Positions 36,635 through 49,269 of a stretch of DNA of 64,000 nt are shown here, one piece after another. Position numbers and translations under genes: made by a program. Source of the DNA: Phallus indusiatus (taxonomy: Eukaryota; Basidiomycota; Agaricomycetes; Phallales; Phallaceae). The notes under the pieces are model-generated. The model worked only from the letters and a program-made list of their open reading frames with translations. It was not told the DNA's origin and made no database searches. The stretch's first letter is position 1, and the number at the start of each line of letters is the position of its first letter. The DNA lies in assembly GCA_027605045.1 (NCBI GenBank), contig JAQFWX010000008.1, positions 806,001 to 870,000 on the forward strand, read 5' to 3'.

Positions 36635-38471
36635 ATGGATTTCCCTCCAACTCTTCGGTATTCATGCTTCTCTTGAGAAAGTTTATTTATGGTCGACTAA
36701 TGATGTTAAACTTTTTTGCTAGAAAATGGGTCGAATTACAGATGAGCAAGATGGACAATTCCAACAGGCAGGAAGCCATGGATGAAATGAAGAAGGTAAT
36801 ACAACAGCATACCCTAGAGGGAGATATGTGGACGTTCGATTGGCTATCCCTTAAGTTGGAAAGGTGAGTTGAAATTCTTTGCGGCGTTTGCTATATCACC
36901 CGTTTGGCTCAATACTGCGCTTGTTCAAAAGTCTTGAACCTAAGCTATTCTTGAAGCGAAAATTGTAAGTGTTCTCAAAACGTTGAATAATTTCTCCGTT
37001 TTTGAAATATTTCCTTATTATAGTCAACAAGAAACCGGTAATAAGAAAGGCAAGAAGGCAATTAAGACTTCATATGTTCTGGGAGCCGAAGATGAGATCG
37101 CGAAAGCCAAGAGGGCTCGTCGGTTCGAAAGAGAACATGAGATTGAGAAACGACGATTACGTACTGGGGGAGTCGGTTTTGAGAGCGACTTCGAATCATC
37201 TTCATCTTCATCACTTCATAATACCCACTATAGGGGAAATACAGGTTCAATCACACAAGGTGTACATGACATTACACTCGAGAATGGATACGATCCGGTA
37301 CTCATCCCGCCTTCTCTTTTTTTCATCGTACTTGATTCTATTGATTTCATGTTTCAGAATGTTATCGATTGGGATAGATATACCATCGTTGGAAGATCGA
37401 CAAGTCTGTTCAAGGATTACCTCCGTCTCACCACAGTACGTTGACAATTGTTTCTTATTTTTGTTCGCGCGAAGTTTGATGTTTTATTATAGGAACCTAA
37501 TCCTGATGATATACGTCCTATTCATGTTCTCAAATTGACGTTGAAAGAACTGAAACGCATTTGGAGGGAAAAGAATGATTATAAATATATCAACAATCAA
37601 TTCAAATCCTTGCGACAAGACTTGACTGTTCGTGTTCAAGTAAAGATTATATCTATTCTGATATCTTTCGCGCACAGGTTCAGCGGATCAAAACCGATTT
37701 CACTGTTCAAGTGTACGAGATACATGCACGGATGGCATTAGAAGCCGTGAATTTTCCTAGTTCACTTTGTGCTTTTTTCCTCTTCTGATAGTGTGCATCT
37801 GTTAGGGTGACATGGTCGAGTATAATCAGTGTCAGGGAATGCTAAAACATCTATACGAACTCGGCCTCCCGGGTAGCTTCCATGAGTTCTTAGCATATCG
37901 CCTCCTTTCCATGGTGCACGGAAGAAATAAGAGAGGCAAGTGCATCTTTTTTGCTCAGATCGGTTTCCTTCTAATTCTCGTTGTTAGAAATGAATATTCT
38001 TGTAGGTCAGCTAACCGATGAACAGAAAGCCGCTGCAGCGATACGTCATGCCCTGGAAGTATCGAAAGCGCTAACCAGAAATAACTACCACGCATTTTTT
38101 CGTCTCTTTGATACGGCTCCAAATATGGGTGGTTATATTATGGACCACTTTGTGGAGGAGAAGCGAATTCTGGCGTTGATTACTATGTGCAAATCGTCAG
38201 TGCTCTTTTTGGTTTGATGAACACCGTTATTTTTGGGAGCTAACGTCAGCATAGTTACTTGACATTACCGCTTTCCTTCATTGAGAAAGAACTAAGTTAT
38301 GACTCCCTAGAAGCAGCCCGCAAATCGTTAGAAGCTCATAATAGTGCCATCTTCAAGAATCCGCATGACATGGATAGTCTGAAGAACATTGATTGTCGAG
38401 CCGCTTTACCAAATTTACTCGCTGCTTTCGATGAGAAGTATAGCAAAGTCGGAATCAAGGGCCGCATCTAA
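36635..38471 (+). CDS. THP3: SAC3/GANP-family protein, THP3/LENG8 type
   Basis: The first exon is short (ATG 36635, MDFPPTLR). Following exons give KWVELQMSKMDNSNRQEAMD, a basic segment KRARRFEREHEIEKRRLRTG, the start of the SAC3/GANP domain GRSTSLFKDYLRLTTEPNPD, DIRPIHVLKLTLKELKRIWR, QRIKTDFTVQVYEIHARMAL and LPGSFHEFLAYRLL. The PCI-like end is EKELSYDSLEAARKSLEAHN, stop 38469-38471. This order matches yeast Thp3 and human LENG8, which act with Csn12 in transcription elongation and mRNA processing. The equivalent role is inferred. Confidence 0.85.
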
Positions 38472-38625
38472 GGAATCCCGTCAGTTTGGTTTTTTTCTTC
38501 CCCCTTCTTCACCTCCTTCCTACATTCTGTTATAACAGCGTATTTATGCGTTGTTTGATTATTACAATTCCTTTGGTTCTGTATCTTCGTACGCGACATG
38601 TATGTAACTTTTATTCAATAATTGA

Positions 38626-40039
38626 TTAGTCTCGCATCCGTGCGGGTACAAAACGTCTTAATACAACTTCTCGAATGGTGTAATGATTCAGACATGCGGG
38701 TGATGATAAGATTTTGGGCGATATCCGTTTGGACGACGGTATTGTTACATACGTCAAAATGAGAGTCTGTTGAGAAATGGTTCAGCGTTTGATTGTGTTA
38801 TCAGATTCGACTTACTTTTTGAACTTGTGTGTTAACGCGACTAATGGTGCTTAACCATGACCATGAGAATGGATCAACGTTGGCCAAGTTGAACGGTGAA
38901 TGTATTCGATCCTCTTCGTCCTCGTATACCGGACATAACACGATTGCGAACCTACATGTTGCTGTATGAACACCCATATCATTCCGAAGTAATAAACACG
39001 TACTCTGCATGATAGAACACCGGGCCACGTTTATAAAGGAGATAATCTACGCAAAACTTGATTCCTGTCCGTACGACCCATCCAAGGGATCGATAATGGT
39101 GATACAAAACATAATGGACCAAAAAAGGGTTGTCAAAACGTGATGGTGAAAGGTTAGGCTGTGTGAACGGAAGATGGACGGTCTGGAAAGTTGTCCATAT
39201 TTGTGGTAATGACATCGTTTCACCCTGTTCAGATTATGAGCTTGAATATACACGCAAGAGAAATCAGAAGTACCGTTTCGGGGTCGAGCAAGTATAGGCA
39301 GTCTAACGCCCAGATTAAGAAGAAAGCTTCTTGTAATGTTAATTGAAGATGTTCGAGATTCTCTGGAATCTCTTCCAAAGCGTCTTCCTGCTGTGTTTCT
39401 TCCGGGAGCACTTCTTGCGGTGGGACGTCCGATAGATCTGGTGTTTCCCTGGTTGACCGTTGAGTCACATAGTTGGCAACGGCTTCGCGGGTTAAAGGAG
39501 CGACTTTGACAGTCGTATCACCAGCGGCGAAAGCTGCTTCCGCTTCAGCTACTGAAGAAGCAAACGCTTGAGCTCGATCGAGTTTGAACTGTTGCCGTTC
39601 AGCTCGACGCTTTGCCGTTAATTCTTCAGCAGTCAACACTGCATTATTAATTTTAGGTAAAATGTCCAATAAATTCTACGATATTTGAACACGCACTCTT
39701 CTTAGCCTTTGCCTGTAGTTCGTGTATGCGCCGGGTTAGCCAGCTTGGCTCGCTCCGAGATAGGCTGCCTTTGCCAAAGAATCCTCTCCTCCACAAAATC
39801 ATTGTATCTGTCTCGTTTATAATCCACACTGAGGAAGTGTCGTAATGGAATATTCCTTGACATTGAGGATTTTCAACTTTTGTTCTCCATGAATGAAATA
39901 GTCCGACATTCGCAACGTTTCCCGGAGGCTCAGGAGGGGAGAATAGGATTGGGAGAGGATACGCGTAAATCTGGTTGATTTCTTTTTTGCGACCGCGAGC
40001 TTTGGATGATGTATCGTTCAATGGCGCGGGTGTAGTCAT
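38626..40039 (-). CDS. SEN2: tRNA-splicing endonuclease catalytic subunit SEN2
   Basis: The start is at ATG 40037-40039 ([20 protein letters not shown]). The N-domain shows [20 protein letters not shown] and [14 protein letters not shown], a signature of Sen2. An acidic linker follows. The C-terminal nuclease domain has [29 protein letters not shown], and [16 protein letters not shown]. Tyr (LLY), His eight residues on (FYH) and Lys (VQK) match the Tyr-His-Lys catalytic triad. It ends [11 protein letters not shown], stop 38626-38628. SEN2 cuts the 5' splice site of intron-containing pre-tRNA. It is head-to-head with the dynein chain gene. Confidence 0.9.
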
Positions 40040-40162
40040 TTTGGCAAATGCAGCGGCAGCAGTCACGGTGACGATGATCGACGCGACGCGCGTCAATACT
40101 ATACAAGGGTCCGTTCAACTGTCAACGTTTTACATTTCAGAGAGACTCCGGAGCGACCGATC
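40040..40162. promoter_or_regulatory. Shared divergent promoter SEN2 / dynein intermediate chain
   Basis: A 123-bp gap between two divergent ATGs. Position only; no motif assigned. Confidence 0.5.
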
Positions 40163-42613
40163 ATGCAAGAACGTCGTCGAGCAGAATTAGAAGCTAAACG
40201 AGCCAGATTAGCTGAATACAAAAAGGCTCGAGAGGAGAGGCAAAAAGCGTCAGCCGAAAATGTGAGACGGAGAGACAGTGAAGTGCGTCTTCAATCTCAG
40301 GAACGTCAATAATTTAACATTTTTTAATTTGCAATAGGCTGGTCCGTCGATTGCGAGACGAGACGCAGAGGCTCTCGTCGACATTCTGCTGAGCGATAGA
40401 CCGAGAACTAGTGAAAGTGCGGGAGATAGGACACCTTTGTCGGCACCTGGTACACCAGCACCAGCAGGCTCAGTGCTAGCTAGTACTCTGATTGGAACGG
40501 GGTCAGGAAGGCTGAGTAGGGCTAGCAATGCTTCTGACTCACCGATTCCTACTCGAATGAACGGCGAACAGGTCGTTGTTCAGCAAGAAAGGTATAGTGA
40601 ACTGTGCGCGAATTTTGCCCATCTTGGATATTGATAGCATTCTAGGTTTATACCGGACTTGATAGACGTTGAACAAGAGTTGTTTGAGCTGCCGCGGAAG
40701 GTACGAAGCCTATGCTGTCAACCGATATTGGTATTAACAGATATTCTGCAGGAACGTGTCGTATATAACAAGGAGGTTCAGACTGCCGAAGTAGCTACAG
40801 AAACAACCTATGCGGCACCGCAAGAGGATATGGTCCAACGGATTACCAAAGAGCAGCAAGAGGCCGAATTAGTGGCTACTCGCGAAAAGGAGCTTCAAGA
40901 GGAAGAAGCGAAACTGGAGAAAGAAATCGAAGATGAGATCCGAGGTGCGCGTATGGACACGTATTTTGAATCAATTTACTCATTTCCGCTGTATAGAAAT
41001 TACTGAAGAAGAGAGAGCTAATATTTTTGTCGCCCCCGAATTCATTGAATTTTTGGAACAATCGTCGAAAATCGTCCAGCGGGCATTAAGTGACGGTTAT
41101 GATTATATCAGAGATTACACTGTTGGAGCTGATTCTGGACAGTAGGTCACTTTTTACGGGCGACATATTTCTAACACTAATGGTACGTAAAGTGACGATT
41201 CAGAAGGAAAACGAGTCAAGCGAGTGTGTGCTTTTTGGGACGAACAGCGGTGTAAGAACCGGTCGATCACTGACGTTGACTGGTCTCCAAAAGTGTGGTA
41301 TATTATTTCATACTTTTCGAGCTATTAATTAACTTTGTCTAGTATCCGGAATTGAGCGTGGCTTCCTACAATAAAAATCCTGCGGCTTTGAATGAACCCG
41401 ATGGAATCGTTGCCGTCTGGAATCTTCACCTGTTAGAACGGCCTGAATTCGTTTTCCACTCGCAGGTATGAATCAGATTAATGAAGATGACTGTCTTCTA
41501 ATTCATGTCAGTCCGATGTTCTTTCCGTGTGCTTTTCACCTTTTCATTCGAATCTCGTATTTGGTGGAACTTATTCCGGCCAAATTCTTCTGTGGGACAC
41601 TCGATCCAAGCATCTTCCGATCCTCAAAACACCACTCTCAGCTGCAGGACACACACATCCAGTATATGCTATGCAAATGGTTGGAACGCAAAACGCGCAC
41701 AACCTTATTACAAGTAGTACAGATGGTACTGTGTGCAGTTGGTTGGTTGATATGCTGGCGCAACCTCAGGTCGGAACAACCTAGTTTGGCAAATAGTTCG
41801 AAAAGATGTTGATTCTTTTTTTTGCATAGGAAACACTGGAGCTAGTATATTCGGGACATAACAAAACTAACGAAGTCGCCATCACCACACTTGCTTTCCC
41901 GGACAACGAAACGACCACATTCTGGGTTGGCACAGAAGAAGGCAGTGTCTATCAAGCTAACCGATATGATAGAGCTGGAGCCAAAGCTGGATTGCAGCAA
42001 ACCGATATTTACCGAGGACATTCTGGTCCAATTACGGGAATCGACTTTCACCCACTTCTCGGAGCGGTCGATTTCTCCGATTACTTCCTTACATGTTCTG
42101 TGGACTGGACGGTAAAGCTGTGGCGCAGGTCACCCGCCAAAACTTCAAATACTGTGCAATTCATTGCACCGCTGTATTCCTTTGATGAGGCTGACGATTA
42201 TGTTTATGACGTCAAGTGGCATCCTTCACACCCAGCGTTGTTCGGAACGGTGGACGGAGCGGGAAGGTTTGATCTCTGGAATCTAAATATTGACACTGAG
42301 GTATGGCAGATCCAGCCTCTGTTATCAATTCACGCTTTACTTACCCCGCAAAAATAAGGTCCCTGTCGTTCCGACGCAAGTTGGCTCAAATCGGGCTATT
42401 AATAAATTAGAATGGGACAAAAAGGACGGTCGCAGGGCAGCGCTGGGATCAAGCGATGGTAAATTGTACATTTATGATATTGGAGACATGGGAATTCCCA
42501 GAGAGTCGGAATGGACTGACTTGCAGCGTACTATTGCAAGTATTGCTGGGACATCGCTGAACGCAAGCAATCTCGACGTCGGAGGAGATCCTCGAATATT
42601 AGCTGGTCGATGA
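40163..42613 (+). CDS. Cytoplasmic dynein intermediate chain
   Basis: ATG 40163 starts the charged helix [20 protein letters not shown], the dynactin p150 and NudE binding site. A Ser/Pro linker follows, then a light-chain-binding region ([20 protein letters not shown]), a coiled coil (about 40800-40950) and a seven-bladed WD40 propeller with [55 protein letters not shown] and [20 protein letters not shown]. The stop is 42611-42613. It links dynein heavy chain to cargo and dynactin for nuclear migration and transport in hyphae. The gene appears complete and is split by about ten short introns. Confidence 0.93.
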
Positions 42614-42753
42614 TGATTTCATATTGCAGCGTGTGTACATACTAGAGTTTGGATATATAAATACCCTCATTTCAATTTGCGTCTTATTCCGTGAGAAACA
42701 AAAGAAACAAAAACACATTTTAGTCAATACCATACAGTCAGCGGATACCACAA

Positions 42754-44842
42754 ATGCCGCTGCGTCACATAAATAATCTGTGCGCTCGAGTTGGAACCGG
42801 TGGCATTGTTACGGCACATTTCTCTTCTCAACTTCTTTGTCGTCATTCGTCACTAGCTCGCCGTTCCAAACCATTTTCTCGAACAATGTCTTCTACACAC
42901 AATTTCAAACAGGCAGGTCACCTATCGACCCTTTTGTAAGCCAAATGTACTGACATGCTTGACATTTAGGACTCCCATAAGTGAATATTCTTGTTTTAAG
43001 CGTTCAATTACATTAAGGTTTAATATCCTCCTTCCGTCAAACCAGATTGCTAGTGTGAGACACTCCTGCGCTCAATCTCCAAGAGCCTTCAAGGTGACGC
43101 TCTTTTTCTCTAGAATACCTGGACCAATTGAGGTTGCAGACGACGTATGTATATGCAAGCTTGTTTCTCTGTTCCTTTCTTAACCTCTAAATACAGGTAC
43201 TGTATGCTAATGCTCATCCGTCTATGAGCCATGTCTCTGCGGAATTCATTCCCGTCTTCGGCGACTGCATCCGAAATATTCGGTGAGAGCTTATATTTAG
43301 ACGGCCCGCTTTTTCTTGGGCCCTTAGTCAGGTTGTACATAGCAAAGTGCTTTTCACCGAGACGGCGCAGCCTTTCTTGATTGCAGGATCTGGGTCATTA
43401 GGATGGGACCAGGTTGCGGCTAATTTAGTTGGTGCGTGTGAGCGTAAAATAGGGACTCGTTGTTCCGCATGCTGATCAGCTGGACTTGATCCTAGAACCT
43501 GGAGAAAAAGCTCTCGTCCTTCACTCAGGTAGGAGTTCCCTTTGCAATACACTTTATGGTTTATTTACAAGTTGTCAGGGTATTTTGGAGATAGTTTCGC
43601 TGATTCGTTGAGTGTCCCGACATATCTAACCGCGTCGTGTCGTCTCTGATCGCCTTTCAGCCTACGAACATATGGAGCGGAGGTGGAACAATTGAAGGCT
43701 GAATTGGGAATGCCTGTTCTGGAATCAGAACTGGAAAATTCTCTTATGACCAAGAAATATAAAGTTGTGACATTTACCCATGTGGACACATCGTGCGTAT
43801 CTTCATATCGCTTGCAAACTATTTATTGACCATATTATCAGGACGGGTGTTTTGTCCAATGCCAAACGTATTGCGGAAACGGTTCGAAGGGTGTCTCCGG
43901 AGACACTTGTGAGTTCTTCCGCTTTTTACCAATTACACTGGTTTGATGATTCACTCTAGGTCATTCTTGACGGTGTTTGTTCCGTCGCCAGCGAGGAGAT
44001 CCGATTCGATGAATGGGACATCGATGTGGTTATGACTGCTACACAGAAAGGTCTCGGAACCCCTCCAGGTCTTAGCGTTCTCGTAGCGAGCAAACGGGCG
44101 ATGGATGTATTCGCTGCAAGGAAGGTTCCTCCGGGGTCATACTATGCTAGCTGGAAGAAGTAAGTGTTTCCGTTCACAATATCAAATTTGAAAAATTAAA
44201 GGAAGTTTCGCTGTGACGCAGGTGGCTTCCCATTATGCAGGCTTATGAACAAGGAAAAGCCGCATACTTTGCTACTCCACCAGTAAACTTGATCTATGCG
44301 TTTGCGACTTCCCTCGCTCGCATCGTGAATGGCTCCCCATCATTGGAGGAACGTTTCCAGTTGCATCGAGAGGCTGCCAGAAGAGTAAGACAGGCTGTGA
44401 CTGATTTGAATTTGAAACAGGTAGATTTGATGTTTACTGTCAGCAGATCGTCTCAAATTGACGTTTTCCTTAGGTACCTGTTAATGATTCGTTCGCGGCT
44501 AACGGCATGACCGCTGTAAGAGCAATCTACAAATCTATTTTTGGAGCATCTAATTGGTTTTTTAAACAGGTATATTACCCCGAGGGATTAACAGCAGGCG
44601 ACTTGCTTTCTCGTTTGGCAAAGCGAGATGTCGTCGTCGCTGGAGGTTTGCACACTGAAATAAAAGGTTTGTTTAATTCTACCTTTTCAATGCTCGCAAG
44701 TTAATTTTCCTCAGATAAATACTTCCGTATTGGCCATATGGGTGTTACTGTCGTCGATTCTTATCGAGGAGATGTAGATAAGCTTATAAAAGCATTGCAA
44801 GAATCCATAAAAGAAGCAAAGGAATCGATTTCAAAGGCGTAG
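42754..44842 (+). CDS. Alanine-glyoxylate/serine-pyruvate aminotransferase
   Basis: A class V PLP enzyme. Exons give IPGPIEVADD, VLYANAHPSMSHVSAEFIPV, LIAGSGSLGWDQVAANL, VTFTHVDTSTGVLSNAKRI, VILDGVCSVASEEIRFDEWD, TATQKGLGTPPGLSVL (PLP Lys), YFATPPVNLIYAFATSLARI and YFRIGHMGVTVVDSYRGD, stop 44840-44842. Two starts are possible: 42754, adding an Arg/Ser/His-rich stretch like a presequence, and ATG 42886 (MSSTHNFKQ). The joins near 42905-43115 are uncertain; a GC-AG intron after FKQ would fit the conserved FKQ-x-x-HK. The enzyme detoxifies glyoxylate to glycine. Confidence 0.87.
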
Positions 44843-46053
44843 ATTTAGTTTTTTTTTCTTGATTTGGTTTACCGTGAATTAATGTGTGGAGATAGGAAAA
44901 TGTAGACATTGAATGAAGTGTACTGCCTTGATGATCCAAGAGAACCACCTTGATACAGGATCTCTGGAACAATTCGTATAAAACCTGATAAAACTGTATC
45001 ATTGATGTGGTCATGGGTAAAACAACACTAATAAAGCTTGGGGCAATTGTAATGATTGATAAAAAATCGATTGTCGCATCTCTACGTAAGGTGATTAGCT
45101 CCACAGAAATGGGCACACTGTTACTTACAACTGTTAAACAACGACGGGAATCACGTCGGATACGAACTAAGATAGGACTCGGAGATGACAGATGCTGACA
45201 TAAAGCTTTACGGGACGCTTTTTGCCTTTCGTCACTTCCACTTCTTGGTCCCCGGTCCTCCCCATTAAAGTTCGCTTTATGAATATGTTATTGTCATTTA
45301 GGAGAACAACCACCTGCCTCGGTTATTTATTAGGTCTTCTCCTTTCATTCCGAAGCAAGGAAACTCCGGTGCCCGGCTGGTGTTGAGGCTCGGGTTCAAT
45401 AAAAGAAAATCATATCTGGTTTCCGGAGTTGAATCAACATATCTAGCTACCAACTTCCCGTCCTCCCCAGATAGGCAGGGCGGCATTTTACGTTCAGCCA
45501 TCAATGCATCATACATCATGCCTCGTTGGTCCGAATACGCGATTATTACCACTTATGGAATACTGTTGGTTTTCATGGGAATTGATCTCTACCTTCGGAA
45601 CATGTTTCAACGATAGCTTTCACAAAGAGAACTCCGCTGGAGTATGGAGAACGTGTAATCAGTTCTTTTCTCCAGATGACCGTCGGGCTCGAAAGGAGTA
45701 TATCTCTTTAGCTCCCCATTTTCCGACAAAGATGCGCACAATTTGCCAATTTCATGGGCTACTCGGCCTTCCTTTTTAATAAATGACTACTTATCGCTTA
45801 TAGCACCGCATTGGAAAGGCTTTGGCCCAAACCTTAGTTCACTACGCCACCCCCACCGGCCGGCGCGTCTCAACTGATTCCTTCAAAACCAGGAACAGAA
45901 GTATATATATATATATATATATGGAGTCTGGTTTGGTCAGTCGTCAGCGGCATCGCCAATTTTTCTCATCTCGGGTTTTCTTCTCTCTCGTGACTCGTCT
46001 GTCCGCCCCAGGCTCTTTTGAGATTGACCCCTCCGACCTCTCAGTTTGGTCAC
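44843..46053. other. Intergenic 1.2 kb before the accessory region
   Basis: The boundary between housekeeping genes and the repeat-rich right part. Short open frames only. A TA dinucleotide run lies at 45902-45922, about 130 bp before the next ATG. Confidence 0.5.
45902..45922. repeat. (TA)n microsatellite
   Basis: About ten TA units upstream of the first seven-TM gene; it may also serve as its TATA region. Confidence 0.85.
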
Positions 46054-47296
46054 CATGCCGCCATCCCATCTAACTGCGGTTGAATCTGTCATACCAAATG
46101 CTCTCAATGTGGAGAGAGATTTCCTTGTAGGGTGTTTTCTTGGGATGTTCGCTTATGGTATGGACTTGATACGCATTGAGAAGGATGATCATTGACAATG
46201 TCTATTAATTAGGAATCCACGTCACTCTTTACATTATCTGCATGTTCGCATTTTATTCTACTAGGAAAAGCAATCCGAGGGCAAATTGGATATATATGGC
46301 CTACATCACTTTCAACTTCGTTACGGGGTCCATTGGAAACGCGTTGAACACGCTACTCGGTGTCCAGGCCTTTGTGTATGATCAGAATCGTTTCCCTGGC
46401 GGTTCGGCTGCCTTCGTAGCCAACGTTGATACGCTGGTTGTCACCCAGGCTTCATTTATAGTCTATACCATTAATACTTGGAGCCAGGATGGTTTGCTTG
46501 TGAGTGTCATATATAGCTATTTTTGAGAGTCCCTCTCACAAACTCATTGCTCTCTTAACGACAGTTGTACCGGTTCTATGTCATATTCGGCGAAAGTTTC
46601 AAGACTATCGTCGTTCCTTTATGTTGCTATCTCGCCGCGATCAGTAAGTTCAGGTTATCCTATCAGTACCATACTCTTCCCTCACGATCGTTATTCTTTC
46701 TCAAGTCTGCTCCTGTTTTCTCATGAATCGCCTTACCACACCGGGTGACTTTTCCCGCGCAGAAGAGACATTACATTTTGGCATCGTGTTCTGGTCCATC
46801 TCGATTGGCACCACGATTTTTTTGACATTACTAATTGTCCTTCGGCTAGTCGTTATGAGGATCAAAGCCAAAAAAGCGATGATTGATTATAATCATTCCC
46901 CTTACCTGTCCGTATCGGCTACCCTTATGGAATCCGCATTTTTATATTCAATTGTTGGAGGGGTTTATCTCGTATTTTATGCCAAGGGAAGTCTGACGCA
47001 ATATCTCCTTTTGGAAGTTCTTGGACAAGTCACGGTGCGTTTACCCCAAAACGTTTCTCTCTTTTTCCCCCCTGTAATACTGACTGAATTTCCAATTCAA
47101 TTACGGCATCATTCAGTCAATAGCACCTTTGCTAATTGCATGGCGCGTTGCACAACGGCGAGCATGGACCTCAGACACGCTACAGCTGTCAACTCGGGGG
47201 ACCCTTGTATTCTTGAAGACAGGAGGAGATCAGTCAGAGCTTAGAGAGCTAGGGACCACGGAAACGTCTTCGACGGAGGCTCAATGGCAGAAATAA
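46054..47296 (+). CDS. Seven-TM membrane protein, family copy 1 (intact)
   Basis: ATG 46054 (MPPSHLTAVESVIPNALNVE). Joined exons show seven hydrophobic segments: ERDFLVGCFLGMFAYGIHV, IYMAYITFNFVTGSIGNAL, ANVDTLVVTQASFIVYTI, VPLCCYLAAIVCSCFLMN, FWSISIGTTIFLTLLIVL, SAFLYSIVGGVYLVFYA and LLLEVLGQVTSIAPLLIAW. A short polar tail ends TEAQWQK, stop 47294-47296. NTWSQDGLLLYRFYVIFG after TM3 is typical of a large uncharacterised basidiomycete family. A receptor-like role is only a guess from topology. Two more copies and one fragment lie within 12 kb. Confidence 0.8.
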
Positions 47297-47919
47297 TCCG
47301 AACTCTACAAAACTAGACATACCTTCTCCCCTTCCATGTCAGAACGTACTGAAAAAGTTATTCCTCATTGTAATTGTTCTTCTTCTGCATTTCCGACTAT
47401 GTCTCACTAAATGTTTGTATTTCTACCGGTTTATATGTGAAAGGTTGAACACCTCAAGGAACCGAGAGCGAGAATGTATTCTAAATGACCAATACGAAGG
47501 TTTAATTAACATAATTATTTTGAGTCTCAAAACGATTGTCAAAACGGGTTGTTTGGGATGTAAGAAACTGTCAATGTAATCTGCCGCTACTATCGTGTAT
47601 GTCGGTGAGAAAAACTCAGTTCTCAGACCTATCAAAATATTAACGTTTGTTTAGATGTACAAGCACCCGTTTTAGGACTGCTCAAAATTGCATTATGTCA
47701 AGAGAAAAAAGGGTGTTAGGCCAACATGCCAAGGGGTTCTCGAACTTCGAATTTAATTACGCGGTGCATCGGATCTTCATGATGAAAATAGAAATTCAAT
47801 CTGAATCATGACCTCTTCCCCACGAAACCCATGTACTGTACGTATATGTATAACACATCGTGCACTTATTTGGGACTCGGACTGAACGCTTTTTTGCTCC
47901 TCCAAGCCGACCCTTCCCT

Positions 47920-48690
47920 TGTGTGAAACTTTTCATTTTAATTGTTGTTTTATTGAAAAAGTGACATCTTGTTTGGCTATCACTCAGGAAAATTGCTCTT
48001 ACCTTTGTCTTTCATCGGGAAACAAAAACCCACCGGTCTTTGTACCAGTCTGACTAGTGCTCTAGCTCGCGCCTCGCATTCACAAATCAAAATCATGATC
48101 CTAGCTCTCGAGATTTGTCCTGAACGGACCGGACCGTACGACGTTGCTCGTTCAACGCGGCCACATGAAATTTCCGAAACACGCGCTCATTACCACTGTT
48201 TCAAGTTATTTCTACCTTCATAAATACAATCCGTTAACTCTAACTTCGACAAGCTCTTTGATATTTAAAGCTTGGAAAACATATGACCGGTTTTCTTCTC
48301 AGGGTGTGTTTTGAGTGTTCATGTCTAGTCGCCGTTCTTCGACAAAGCAAAGCAGTGGTCATTGTACCAACTTTATGGGCTTTTCAACCATGTGGGATTT
48401 CTTATTGATACATTCACTTTCTATCTCTTACAGCATATCAGACAGACTGAGATACACGTCACCTCCGTCATCGACTCATCTTGGTTATTAATTCGAGACT
48501 GGAAATCATAATATAAACACGTCGACTCTGGTTTGTTCCATACTTACATAGTCAGTACCATTAAGCTTTGTTGACTTCTCTTACAAGCTGCTTTCCGCTT
48601 TGGTTACTGGCATGCCGTTCAAGTCGCCTAGTAATTTCACTGCGGTTGAACCTCTTATAGCGAATTTTGCCCTCAGGTTCTCAGATTTAT
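47920..48690 (+). repeat. Segmental duplicate of the 7TM upstream region, copy a
   Basis: Diverged match to 49270-50020. Shared landmarks include an element near 47975-48000 (GGCTATCACTCAGGA) matched by GACTATCGCTCAGGA near 49327, and CATACTTACATAGTCAGTA near 48540 matched by CATACTTTCATAGCCAGCA near 49868. The block runs into the first codons of a receptor copy. Confidence 0.7.
48612..48683 (+). pseudogene. 5' fragment of a further 7TM copy
   Basis: The frame MPFKSPSNFTAVEPLIANFA resembles the N-termini of the other copies (MPPPIFTPVEPVIPNVL, MPPNSITVEPVIPNAL) and sits at the same place relative to the duplicated promoter. Similarity ends after about 22 codons with no TM1, so this is a truncated copy. 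Confidence 0.6.
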
Positions 48691-49269
48691 ATTTCCATAT
48701 ATAAATCACTCGACAAATTTTTAGCTCATAGTCTATTGATCATTCTATTGTATAAAAGACTCTTTTTCGAACCTCCAGAGTCTAGCATGACAGGTTGAAG
48801 CGAGAAGCTAACTAAAGACAATATCATGAAACCCATCGAAAGATAATTAACACGCTATATATGCGCATTAGTGAAAATCTTTCGTTAGAAAGTGTATAGT
48901 ATTCGGATATACGGTTGATAATCTTAAATGCAATGGTTTTCACGGCGATATTGTTATAATTGACGCATTAGTACCAGAGACGGCAACACCCATTTTCTTT
49001 TAGTTAAATAAATCTCAGGTGTCCTGGTTGTCCGGTTCAGTGTGTATAATCCTGATTCTATCATTCGCGGTCCTTGGATATTTGACTGATATCGTATCGT
49101 ACTTCAAAAAAAATTAACATCCACACAAACACACTCAGAAGAAAAAAAGCATACTACTTGTTTCGACCAATAAACTTGAGCTTTATTATTAAACGTCGGT
49201 AATTACCGGTCACAACTAGGGCTGAACTACTGAGTTTGAACGCTTTTTTGTTGCGTCTTTGATCCTCCC

